From Rhodococcus_G sp042879035 (GTDB taxonomy: Bacteria; Actinomycetota; Actinomycetes; Mycobacteriales; Mycobacteriaceae): a stretch of DNA of 64,000 nt. The notes beneath the pieces were generated by a model, which saw only the letters and a list, made by a program, of their open reading frames with translations, did not search any database and had not been told where the DNA came from. A program made the position numbers and the translations under genes. Location: assembly GCF_042879035.1 (NCBI RefSeq), contig NZ_JBIAOU010000002.1, forward strand, positions 372,001 to 436,000, in the 5' to 3' direction. This document shows positions 7,501 through 14,126 of this stretch, in pieces; the stretch's first letter is position 1; each line of letters begins with the position of its first letter.

Positions 7501-8189
7501 GCCCGCACGTCCGTCAGATCGCGTCCACTGATCACGGCGACCGTGCAGTCCGCTGCCACCAGCCGGTCGAGTGCGGCGGCCGCACCGTCGACGAGGGCGG
7601 CAGCCGCGGGCTCGGTCGCGATCTCGGAGAGGGTTCCGTCGAAGTCCAGCAGGACGGTGGGCCTGCGGATGCGCAACGGAGCGGCCAGCTCGTCGCGGAG
7701 TGTGAGGGCGTCGGGGATGTCGGTGACGAAGGCGTCACCGGCTCGCAGGTCGATCTCGGCCGTCGTCGGCACGACCGCGTCGACCCCGAGTCGCAGCAAC
7801 TCGGCCGCGCGCTGCGGGGTGTCCACGGCGATCACGAGCGCGAATCCCGCGCTGGCGGCCGCGTCGAGGAGGTGTTCGCCGCAGGCGACGAGCACGGCGC
7901 CCGACAGCGACATGCCGAGCTCGGCCACGGCGTCCTGCGGCCGGGCCGTGCGGGTGCGGGCCGAGAAACACCGCACGACCTCAGCCGTCTCGAGCAGGGC
8001 CGACTCGCGTCCGGCCGAGTACACCGCACATGCCGCATCGGCGCCGCGCAGCCGGTCCGCCAGCGCGGCCGTCGCGTCGATCGACCGATACCGGTCGGCG
8101 ACCGGCGTCACCACGTCCAGGTCGAAGACGACGACGTGGTGCCGGCGCAGGTCGATGACGGGCCGGGTCGCGTCGTCCGTGCCGGTCAT
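4524..8189 (-). CDS. Trehalose-6-phosphate phosphatase / GH65 disaccharide phosphorylase fusion (OtsB1/Rv2006-like)
   Basis: A 1221-residue multidomain enzyme. Residues 1-150 are a degenerate HAD-like module (VVVFDLDVVTPV at the start). Residues about 175-415 are a trehalose-phosphatase: LLDFDGTLSEI with Asp182 and Asp184, AVISGRDL, a GNHGFEL motif, and LFVGDDLTDEDGF. Residues about 430-1215 are a glycoside hydrolase family 65 protein with an N-terminal beta-sandwich, an (alpha/alpha)6 barrel carrying the general acid Glu920 in VVGPDEFHTG, and a C-terminal cap. Family knowledge: OtsB removes phosphate from trehalose-6-P, and GH65 enzymes phosphorolyse trehalose, kojibiose or maltose. The layout matches M. 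tuberculosis OtsB1 (Rv2006), a DosR-regulon gene. ATG overlaps the devS stop by 4 bp, so it is the last gene of the devR-devS operon. Substrate of the GH65 part cannot be assigned. Confidence 0.88.
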   Translation of the reverse strand: MTGTDDATRPVIDLRRHHVVVFDLDVVTPVADRYRSIDATAALADRLRGADAACAVYSAGRESALLETAEVVRCFSARTRTARPQDAVAELGMSLSGAVLVACGEHLLDAAASAGFALVIAVDTPQRAAELLRLGVDAVVPTTAEIDLRAGDAFVTDIPDALTLRDELAAPLRIRRPTVLLDFDGTLSEIATEPAAAALVDGAAAALDRLVAADCTVAVISGRDLTDVRARVGVPGIWYGGNHGFELSGPAGQRYENPDAAASIPALERTARRLGERLRHVTGARVERKRFTVTVHLRTVAAERVDEVAAAVHDVAAPEPTLRVVAGRKVLELRPAVAWDKGRAARWLLEHFADSPPTLPLFVGDDLTDEDGFDAVTPGGAGIVVRSPESEDRRSGARFAVDGPDGVRELLERLADVADRDPSGTSRGDGWIVEFDGYDPGSERLREALCTVGNGYFASRGCAPEAAAGPGHYPGTYVAGLYNRLHEERAGVAISNESLVNAPNWLTTTFRVDGGRWFDVDDADLLAYRQTLDLRHAVLTRRFRYRDGDGRTTSVVQRRFVAMDQPHVAALATTLVAEDWSGTVEFRSALDGSVRNTLVDRYRDLASDHLERLHAGEPAPDSVLLTVQTSQSRVPIATAARTVVRRDHAPEEGRRRWFDSAGLVGHDICVDVERGQSVTVEKTVALFTGRDHAVSDPADAAVRRVAGLGGFDDLLAGHALAWEQLWDRVGIHLADHLVASRILRFHLLHLLQTVSPTTADLDVGVPARGLHGEAYRGHVFWDELFVLPVLNLRVPSLTRALLRYRYRRLPEARRAARTAGHDGAMFPWQSGSDGREESQQLHLNPLSGRWLPDVSWRQHHIGIAIAYNVWQYYQVTGDVEFLADHGAELLVEIARFFTSLASYDRDRSRFVITGVVGPDEFHTGYPDAPFDGVTNNAYTNVMAVWVIRRALDALDTLSPANRTELVDGLHLGAGEIARWLDIGRRMFVPFHDDVISQFEGYADLAELDWDGYRDRYPDIRRLDRILEAEGDDVNRYRASKQADVLMLFYLLSADELRDLFGRLGYRLEPEAIPRTIDYYIARTSEGSTLSAVVHSWVLARANRDRAMEYFERVLASDITDIQGGTTAEGIHLAAMAGSIDLVQRCFTGLETRGDRLTFGPYWPESLGALEFPISYRGHRLWLTITGREVQVSAATGDRRPIEIECRGRTAWLLPGGTVTLG

Positions 8190-9847
8190 CGGTGCACCGG
8201 TGCCCGCCAGCGAACCGTGGTCCCCCCTGTCGGGGTGCTGTCGACGGTCATCGAGCCGCCGGCCGCATCGGCGCGCGCCTGGAGATTGTCGAGGCCGCGT
8301 CCACGCGGGCCCGGCACGATTCCGCGTCCGTTGTCGCTGATCTCGACGGTCAGGTCGTCGTCCACGGTGACGGCGACCGTGACCGCCGTCGCCCGGGCGT
8401 GCCGCGTCACGTTGCTGAGCCCTTCGCGGAGCACCGCCGCGGCATGGTCGGCCAGGTCCGCGGTGACCGTGGACAGCGGGCCCGACATGTGCACCGTGGT
8501 CCTCGGACCCGAGTCGGCGGTGGTGTCCGCGACCACCTTGTGCAACCGCCGTCGCAGCCGGGTGGCGCTGTCGGCGTCGTCGTGCAGGTCGAAGATCGCG
8601 GTGCGGATGTCCTGGATGATCTCCTGGAGGTCGTCCACCGTGTCGACGAGCCGCCGGTGCACCTCGGGCGACTTCGCGCGTTGCACCGTCCCCTGCAACG
8701 ACAGTCCGGTGGCGAACAAGCGCTGGATCACGTGGTCGTGCAGGTCCCGGGCGATCCGATCACGATCGGCGAGCACGTCGAGTTCACGCATCTGCCGTTG
8801 GGCGTTCGCGAGGCGGAGGGCGACGGCCGCGTGATCGGCGAACGCCGACATCCGGTCCCACTCCTCGGACGTGAACGGCTCACGATCGGCACCGCGCAGG
8901 CACACGAGAACACCGGAGACCGCGCCGGCGGCGCGCAGCGGCAGCGCGAGCACCGCACCGGGTACGGGCGTCGAGCCGCCGTCGGAATCGAGATCCAGAC
9001 GGTCGGTCTGCGCCGGACTGCGACGTCGGAAAGCCTCGCCCAGTACCGACCCGCACAGCGGTATCCGGCGGCCGATCAGATGGGAGGGCGCCGTTCCGGA
9101 GGTCACGCTGACCACCAGTTCGGTCAGCGCATCCTGCTCGGCGTCGGGATCGTCCGGGACGGCGAGGAAGGAACAGTCCGATCCGCTCAGTGCGACCACC
9201 TTGTCCGCGACGAGCTGGAGCACCGCGGGCGGCTCGTCTCCGCCGAGCAGCGCGACGGTGATCTCACGGGTCGCCTCCAGCCAGGCCCGCTCCCGCTGGG
9301 ACCGCGCGTACAGACGCGCATTCTCGATCGCGATGCCCGCGGCCGCGGCCAGTGCCTCGAGAACGGCCTCGTCGTCCGCGGTGAACTGTCGCCCGTTCGC
9401 CTTCTCGGTCAGGTACAGATTTCCGAAGACGGTGTCGTGGGTGGTGACCGGCACCCCCAGGAAGGTTCGCATCGGCGGATGATTACGCGGAAATCCCACG
9501 GATGCAGGATGTTCCGAGAGATTCGCCAGCCGGATCGGCTCGGGGTTCGCGATCAGGACACCGAGGACTCCGCGGCCGCGGGGAAGGTCGCCGATCAGGT
9601 CCCGGGTGTGCTCGTCGATGCCCTCGTAGATGAACTCGGTCAACTCGGTGCCTGCGCCACGCACCCCGAGCGCACCGTACCGTGCATCGACCAGGCTGAT
9701 CGCGGCATGGACGATGGTTCGCAGCGTCTTGTCGAGATCGAGGCCGGAGGCCACTCCGAGCATCGCGGCGAGCAGTCCGCCCACCTGGTCCCGCGCACGG
9801 GTGACGTCGAGGAATCGGTCGCTGACGTCCGGATCGTCCCTCGTCAC
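8186..9847 (-). CDS. devS: DevS/DosT-type heme sensor histidine kinase
   Basis: A 553-residue cytosolic sensor kinase. GAF-A is at about residues 25-180, GAF-B at about 190-350, a HisKA_3 dimerisation domain with phosphoacceptor His369 in IARDLHDHVIQRLF, and a HATPase with ISDNGRGI and GRGLDNLQ. GAF-A contains NHPPMRTFLG followed by FGNLYLTEK. His123 and Tyr145 are 22 residues apart, the same spacing as the heme ligand His149 and Tyr171 of M. tuberculosis DosS, so heme-based O2/NO/CO or redox sensing is likely. The GTG start has GGAGGGG 7 nt upstream. It lies 42 bp after devR and overlaps the OtsB-GH65 gene by 4 bp. Its partner is the DevR encoded upstream. Confidence 0.93.
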   Translation of the reverse strand: MTRDDPDVSDRFLDVTRARDQVGGLLAAMLGVASGLDLDKTLRTIVHAAISLVDARYGALGVRGAGTELTEFIYEGIDEHTRDLIGDLPRGRGVLGVLIANPEPIRLANLSEHPASVGFPRNHPPMRTFLGVPVTTHDTVFGNLYLTEKANGRQFTADDEAVLEALAAAAGIAIENARLYARSQRERAWLEATREITVALLGGDEPPAVLQLVADKVVALSGSDCSFLAVPDDPDAEQDALTELVVSVTSGTAPSHLIGRRIPLCGSVLGEAFRRRSPAQTDRLDLDSDGGSTPVPGAVLALPLRAAGAVSGVLVCLRGADREPFTSEEWDRMSAFADHAAVALRLANAQRQMRELDVLADRDRIARDLHDHVIQRLFATGLSLQGTVQRAKSPEVHRRLVDTVDDLQEIIQDIRTAIFDLHDDADSATRLRRRLHKVVADTTADSGPRTTVHMSGPLSTVTADLADHAAAVLREGLSNVTRHARATAVTVAVTVDDDLTVEISDNGRGIVPGPRGRGLDNLQARADAAGGSMTVDSTPTGGTTVRWRAPVHR

Positions 9848-9889
9848 GATCGGTCCCCTCCGAGGATCACCGGCCGGCCTCCGCCGTCG

Positions 9890-10534
9890 TCACGAGCGCG
9901 TCCTCGGTTCGATCTTCGTCGCCAGAACCGCCGCCTGGGTGCGTCGCTCGACCCCGAGCTTGGTGAGCAGACGTGAGACGTAGTTCTTGACGGTCTTCTC
10001 CGCCAGGAACATTCGCGCTGCGATCTGCCGATTGGTCAATCCCTCACCGAGCAGTTCGAGCAGTTTCCGTTCCTGATCCGACAGCCCGGAGAAGGGGCTC
10101 CCTTCCTCCTGGTCGCCGGCCCGTAGCCTCGCCATCAGCGCGGCCGTGGCGTTGCAGTCGAGCGTGGACTTGCCCAGACCCACGTCGTGCACCGCCCGGA
10201 CCAGTTCGAATCCCTTGATGTCCTTGACCACGTATCCACTCGCCCCGGCGAGGATCGCGCCGAGAATCGCCTCCTCGTCCGTGAAGGACGTCAGGATCAG
10301 GCAGTGCAGGTCGGGTAGCCGCCCCATCAGTTCGCGGCACAGTTCGATCCCGTCGCCGTCCGGCAGTCGCATGTCGAGAACGGCGACGTCCGGCCGCAGA
10401 GCAGGGATCCGAGCGAGCGCGGTGGAGCAGTTGCCTGCCTCCCCGATCACTTCGAGGTCGGGATTCGACTCCAGAAGCTCGACCAGACCCCGACGAACCA
10501 CCTCGTGGTCGTCGACCAGAAAGACCTTGATCAT
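9890..10534 (-). CDS. devR: DevR/DosR dormancy response regulator (NarL/LuxR family)
   Basis: A 214-residue response regulator. The receiver domain (1-120) has the acidic pair VDDHE at 8-12, phospho-acceptor Asp54 in VLDMRLPDGDG (same number as in M. tuberculosis DosR), Thr/Ser in LILTSFT and the Lys in YVVKDIKG. The C-terminal LuxR-type helix-turn-helix (about 148-208) reads LSDQERKLLELL, EGLTNRQIAARMFLAEKT and VKNYVSRLLTKLG, almost identical to DosR. The start is the ATG with GGAGGTT 6 nt upstream. A DevR-type box lies 134 bp upstream, suggesting autoregulation. It is predicted to activate the box-bearing genes between 2.7 and 17.6 kb. Confidence 0.96.
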   Translation of the reverse strand: MIKVFLVDDHEVVRRGLVELLESNPDLEVIGEAGNCSTALARIPALRPDVAVLDMRLPDGDGIELCRELMGRLPDLHCLILTSFTDEEAILGAILAGASGYVVKDIKGFELVRAVHDVGLGKSTLDCNATAALMARLRAGDQEEGSPFSGLSDQERKLLELLGEGLTNRQIAARMFLAEKTVKNYVSRLLTKLGVERRTQAAVLATKIEPRTRS

Positions 10535-10667
10535 GCGGCAACCTCCGTGCCCGCAGCTTCGCAGCCAGTCCCACCGTACTTCAGTTCCACGCCCCGCGGG
10601 CAGGGCTGGGAGATCGATTCCGGCGGCACGAACCGCGCCGCGACGGGCACGACCGATGACGAGGGAA

Positions 10668-10687
10668 CGATGACCTTCGTCCCTGGG
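10668..10687 (+). promoter_or_regulatory. DevR/DosR-type box between devR and a decayed usp gene
   Basis: CGATGACCTTCGTCCCTGGG fits the island's shared motif, with GTCCC in place of GGCCC, which is closer to the classical palindromic form. It lies 134 bp upstream of devR on one side and at the 5' end of the usp remnant on the other, so it may autoregulate the devRS operon. Confidence 0.65.
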
Positions 10688-10918
10688 CGGGTCGCGCGGA
10701 CTCGGCGAGGTGACCGGTGTCATGCTCGGGTCACTCGCGCCGTAGCCAGGGACCGGCCCGCACGAGAACCGGCCGAGCGGTCGGCGCAGGTGCAGGCGCA
10801 GCTCGTGGTCGTCGGATGTCGGGGGCGGGGCGGATTCGCCGGCCTGCTGCTCGGGTCCACGAGCCGGGCACTGCTGCACACCGTCGGCCGTCCACTGCTG
10901 ATCGTCCATTCGCATTGA
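10670..10918 (+). pseudogene. Remnant of a universal stress protein gene (C-terminal third only)
   Basis: From about codon 22 on, the frame reads VTRAVARDRPARE, QLVVVGCRGRGGFAGLLLGSTS, and ALLHTVGRPLLIVHSH. This aligns with the last 60 residues of the second Usp domain of the intact gene at 2845 (VDRVVAQGKPARE..., LLVVGSRGRGGLAGMLLGSTS). Everything before, about 240 residues, is missing, so the ATP-binding fold cannot form. The DevR-type box remains at its 5' end, where the ATG is part of the box itself. A large deletion joined promoter to gene end. A strong hairpin (11016-11050) follows. An expressed fragment is not excluded. Confidence 0.65.
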
Positions 10919-11015
10919 GATCGTCGACCGGGTGCGGTGACCCGTGTCCCGGTCCGCCGAGGAGAACCGTCGTCGCCGGAGAGAGGACCTGAGCCGTCCC
11001 GGGGGTGCACCGCGG

Positions 11016-11050
11016 CCGGACTCGCTGCCGAGGAGCGGCAGCGAGTCCGG
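11016..11050. terminator. Bidirectional terminator between usp remnant and flavodoxin gene
   Basis: Perfect 14-bp stem (arms 11016-11029 and 11037-11050) with a 7-nt loop in the convergent intergenic region. It can serve the usp remnant on the plus strand and the flavodoxin gene ending at 11089 on the minus strand. Confidence 0.85.
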
Positions 11051-11088
11051 TTGTGGCGCCGGGTGTACGCGTCGAGGGCTCCGTGCGG

Positions 11089-11607
11089 TCAGCCCTGTCG
11101 TGCGAGCGACCGTCCCCACTGCTCGGCCCGGTTCTCTTCACCGTCCTCGAGATGCGACTGCTTGTCGACCAGGAAGCTCTCCGAGTCGACGACGAGGTCG
11201 TACCCCAGGTGGCGGAGCTTGCGCCCGATTCCCTTGGACGCCCTGCCGGTCAGGAACGCGGGCGCGTGCCCCCGGGTGTCGAATGCGGCGGCGTTGCCGT
11301 GGCCGTGCGGAAGGGACGCGAGCCAGTCCCGGATGCCGTCGTCCGCGGCGTGAGGTTCGAGCGTGACGTCGTTGTCCGGGTCGCTCGCGGTCTTCACCGC
11401 TCCGCGTCGCGTCGACGGCCGGCTCATCCCGTGTGCATGCGTCGGACCTCCGACGACCACCAGGTCGTATCCCGACAGGTCCTCCTGCCGGGCCTGGGAC
11501 ACCGGAAGGGTTGTGACGGCACCGGATGCGGCAGCACCCCGCGCGATCGCTTCCGCGACGTGGCGGGTGTTTCCGAACATGGATTCGTAGACGACGAGTG
11601 TCCGCAT
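11089..11607 (-). CDS. Flavodoxin-domain protein
   Basis: A 172-residue flavodoxin-fold protein. The FMN phosphate loop is the N-terminal LVVYESMFGNTRHVAEAIA (consensus T/S-x-x-G-N-T), followed by LVVVGGPTHAHGM in the second cofactor-binding loop and RASKGIGRKLRHLGY near the C-terminus. The start is the ATG with a strong AAGGAGG 8 nt upstream. It is divergent from the wax ester synthase gene, and a DevR-type box sits in the shared promoter region. It could carry electrons or act as a quinone or redox stress protein during hypoxia; the redox partner is not evident. Confidence 0.85.
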   Translation of the reverse strand: MRTLVVYESMFGNTRHVAEAIARGAAASGAVTTLPVSQARQEDLSGYDLVVVGGPTHAHGMSRPSTRRGAVKTASDPDNDVTLEPHAADDGIRDWLASLPHGHGNAAAFDTRGHAPAFLTGRASKGIGRKLRHLGYDLVVDSESFLVDKQSHLEDGEENRAEQWGRSLARQG

Positions 11608-11697
11608 GACGATTCCTCCTTCAACGACCCTGCGGCTCGGACAACCCTGCGGCGCAGGGCCACTGCCTGTCATGAAACCCGCTCACCCCGGTCGCGG

Positions 11698-11720
11698 GCT
11701 AGGGCCGAACGACCTCACGG
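11698..11720 (-). promoter_or_regulatory. DevR/DosR-type box between flavodoxin and WS/DGAT genes
   Basis: On the minus strand this reads GTCGTTCGGCCCTAGC, matching the right half of the island's shared box exactly and the left half partly. It lies 91 bp upstream of the flavodoxin ATG and 125 bp upstream of the WS/DGAT start, suitable for either or both. Confidence 0.6.
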
Positions 11721-11844
11721 GTGTTCTCGGGGAAACGTCACGGGCGGCGGGGACGCGGGCAACGCGAGGTCGAAAGACCCTGTGACGGTGCACGAGTTCG
11801 CGGGACACTGTGGAACGGCGGGGTGCAGCGCCGTGGAGGTCCCC

Positions 11845-13344
11845 ATGAACCACATGACACAGACGGACTTCATGTCGTGGCGGATGGAGTCGGATCCGAT
11901 CCTGCGTTCGACGATCGTCGCCGTCGCGCTGCTCGATCGGCCACCGGACTGGCCGCGGTTCGTCGAGATGATGGAACGCGGCACGCAGCGGATGCCGGCC
12001 TTGCGGCGCAAGGTCGTCACGGCCCGGTTTCGGCCGGCTCCGCCCCGATGGATGGATGACCCCGACTTCGACCCGAGTTGGCATCTGCGCCGTCTCGCGC
12101 TCCCCGCCGGCAGCGGCTGGTCCGAGGTGCTCGACTTCGCCCGAGTGTGCGCGATGACAGCGTTCGACAAGGAGCGTCCGCTCTGGGAGTTCACCGTGCT
12201 CGACGGCCTCGACGGCGGGCGGGCCGCACTCGTGATGAAGGTGCATCACAGCCTGACCGACGGAGTCGGCGGCATGCAGATCACCCGGGAGATCGTGGAC
12301 TTCAGCCGGGAGGGCGGTCGCCGGGAGGTCTCGCCCGTCGGCACACCGGCAACACCGGAGGGGGCGTCCTCGCGGTTCGGCGGCTACCGGAACTCAGCGA
12401 TCCGGTTGGTGGGGGCGCCGACGGCTCTGGCCCGGCAGGGCATCGGCCTCACCCGCCACCCGGTGGGCGCCCTGCGTGCGGGCGTCGCCGCGGTGAGATC
12501 GACGATGCGGCTCACCCGTCCGGTCCTGAGCACGCTGTCGCCGGTGATGACCGAGCGCAGTACGCGGCGACACCTCGCAGTGCTGGACGTGCCTGCGCAG
12601 GCGCTCGACACCGCGGCCGCGACGGCCGGGGGCTCCGTCAACGACGCCTTCCTCGCGTCGGTCCTGCTCGGCATGGCCCGGTACCACCGACACCACGGAA
12701 GCGACGTCTCCCGCCTACGGCTCACCATGCCCATCAGCCTGCGCACCGAACGGGACCCCGTGGGAGGCAACCGCATCACGCTCGCACGGTTAGAACTGCC
12801 GACCGACATCGACGACCCTGCCGAGCTGATCCGCCACGTCCACGCGGTCGTCGGGCGGTGGCGTCACGAGCCGGCGGTGTCGCTCTCTCCCGTGATCGCC
12901 GGCGCGCTGAACCTTCTTCCCGCGTCGGTGTTGGGCGAGATGCTCGCGCACGTCGACTTCGTCGCCTCCGACGTGGTCGGTTCACCGGTGCGGTTGTTCA
13001 CGGCGGGTGCGGAGATCCTCCGGTTCTACGCGTTCAGCCCGACCCTCGGGTCGGCGTTCAACGTGACCCTGCTGTCCCACACGTCGCGGTACGGCGTCGG
13101 GGTGAACGCCGACGTCGTCGCCGTGCCGGATCTCGACGAGCTGATTCGGTCGCTCGTAGACGGATTTCGTGCTGTGCTCACGCTGTGTCCGGACGATGTG
13201 GACACGACCGTGGTGCCCGGCCCGGACGTCGATCGTCGGCCGCCGACCGATCCCGCGGTCGCCACCGATTTCCGGACCTCGGTCGCGGACGGGGACGATC
13301 GGGCCGACCACGGCAGGGACACGCACCCGTCGCGACACACGTGA
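11845..13344 (+). CDS. Wax ester synthase / diacylglycerol acyltransferase (WS/DGAT, Tgs1-like)
   Basis: A 499-residue WS/DGAT. The catalytic HHxxxDG motif is KVHHSLTDGVGG (His134-His135, Asp139). An N-terminal substrate region (TDFMSWRMESDP) and the C-terminal GGNRITLARLELPTD and NVTLLSHTSRYGVGVNAD segments are typical of the family. It transfers acyl groups from acyl-CoA to diacylglycerol or fatty alcohol, making storage triacylglycerol or wax. The ATG at 11845 follows GGAGGT by only 4 nt, so the next in-frame ATG at 11854 is an alternative start. In M. tuberculosis tgs1 (Rv3130c) sits beside devRS, and here the gene has a DevR-type box upstream, supporting lipid storage during hypoxia. Confidence 0.92.
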   Translation: MNHMTQTDFMSWRMESDPILRSTIVAVALLDRPPDWPRFVEMMERGTQRMPALRRKVVTARFRPAPPRWMDDPDFDPSWHLRRLALPAGSGWSEVLDFARVCAMTAFDKERPLWEFTVLDGLDGGRAALVMKVHHSLTDGVGGMQITREIVDFSREGGRREVSPVGTPATPEGASSRFGGYRNSAIRLVGAPTALARQGIGLTRHPVGALRAGVAAVRSTMRLTRPVLSTLSPVMTERSTRRHLAVLDVPAQALDTAAATAGGSVNDAFLASVLLGMARYHRHHGSDVSRLRLTMPISLRTERDPVGGNRITLARLELPTDIDDPAELIRHVHAVVGRWRHEPAVSLSPVIAGALNLLPASVLGEMLAHVDFVASDVVGSPVRLFTAGAEILRFYAFSPTLGSAFNVTLLSHTSRYGVGVNADVVAVPDLDELIRSLVDGFRAVLTLCPDDVDTTVVPGPDVDRRPPTDPAVATDFRTSVADGDDRADHGRDTHPSRHT

Positions 13345-13368
13345 CAGGAGCGAGGCGGACGGGGCGGA

Positions 13369-13932
13369 TCAGCCCTGCGGGAACCGGACGGCCGTCACCC
13401 CCGGAACCGTCTCGGCGAGCGCGGTGACCACCCCCGCTTCCGGGTCGTCCCCGGTGAGTCCGGCGACCTCGACCCGGCCGTCGAGCACCTCGACCGTCCA
13501 GCGGCGCGCCCCCGCGTACACGTCGAGCCGGTGCTGCACCTCGCGCTGGATGTGACTGTCGTCCATGGCCAGGAGACCGATCAGGTCGCGCCGGGTCACG
13601 ATTCCCACGATGTCGTGGTCCTGGACGATGGGGATGCCGCGCAGGCCCGACCGCAGCATCGCGGACGCGAGGTCGCTGACGTCGGCGTCCGGACGCATCG
13701 CGACCACCGGACTGGTCATCGTCTCCGCCGCCGACGCGTCGGGGCTGGGATGACGGCGGAACTTCTCCCGGAGCAGATCCCCCTCCGAGACGATGCCCAC
13801 GAGCTTGTGGGCGTCGTCGACCACGGGCAGGACGGTGAACCCGGACTCCTCGACGATGCGCAGGCACTCGTCGATCGGAGTCGCCTCGGTGACCGTGGTG
13901 ACCGGGCTGCTCATGATGTGTCGCGCGTGCAT
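13369..13932 (-). CDS. CBS-pair protein with C-terminal BON domain
   Basis: A 187-residue protein. Two CBS motifs cover residues 1-125 (MHARHIMSSPVTTV...LPVVDDAHKLVGIVSEGDLL and MTSPVVAM...IPIVQDHDIVGIVTRRDL). A BON-like segment covers about 140-187 (RRWTVEVLDGRVEVAGL...VPGVTAVRF). CBS pairs bind adenine nucleotides, and this layout is common among hypoxia-induced actinobacterial proteins (Hrp1 is the CBS-only relative). The ATG has GGGAAGGAG upstream. It is divergent from PEP synthase with two DevR-type boxes between them, and convergent with the WS/DGAT gene (24 bp apart). A regulatory or energy-sensing role is inferred. Confidence 0.88.
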   Translation of the reverse strand: MHARHIMSSPVTTVTEATPIDECLRIVEESGFTVLPVVDDAHKLVGIVSEGDLLREKFRRHPSPDASAAETMTSPVVAMRPDADVSDLASAMLRSGLRGIPIVQDHDIVGIVTRRDLIGLLAMDDSHIQREVQHRLDVYAGARRWTVEVLDGRVEVAGLTGDDPEAGVVTALAETVPGVTAVRFPQG

Positions 13933-13982
13933 GACGGCTCCTTCCCCTCGAATCCAGCGTCGCCACCGGAGGCCGGGCGGGG

Positions 13983-14000
13983 AAGGGTCGTTCGTCCCTT
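13983..14000. promoter_or_regulatory. Second DevR-like dyad near the CBS-BON gene
   Basis: AAGGGTCGTTCGTCCCTT has AAGGG/CCCTT dyad symmetry and the TTCGTCCCT core of the island motif. It lies 50 bp upstream of the CBS-BON start, the expected distance for an activator site on the minus-strand promoter. Confidence 0.5.
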
Positions 14001-14058
14001 CCTGCCCGTCCGACGGCTGTGCGGCGCGTCGGCGGCCGGTCTCGGCGCGGCCGCAGCG

Positions 14059-14077
14059 ATGACATTCGGCCCTGTCC
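14059..14077 (+). promoter_or_regulatory. DevR/DosR-type box upstream of PEP synthase
   Basis: GATGACATTCGGCCCTGTC matches the shared motif. It lies 50 bp before the ppsA start codon. Confidence 0.7.
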
Positions 14078-14126
14078 GATCGACGCGGCTGCGGTGTTGG
14101 CTGGAAGGAGACGACGAGGAGTTCCG

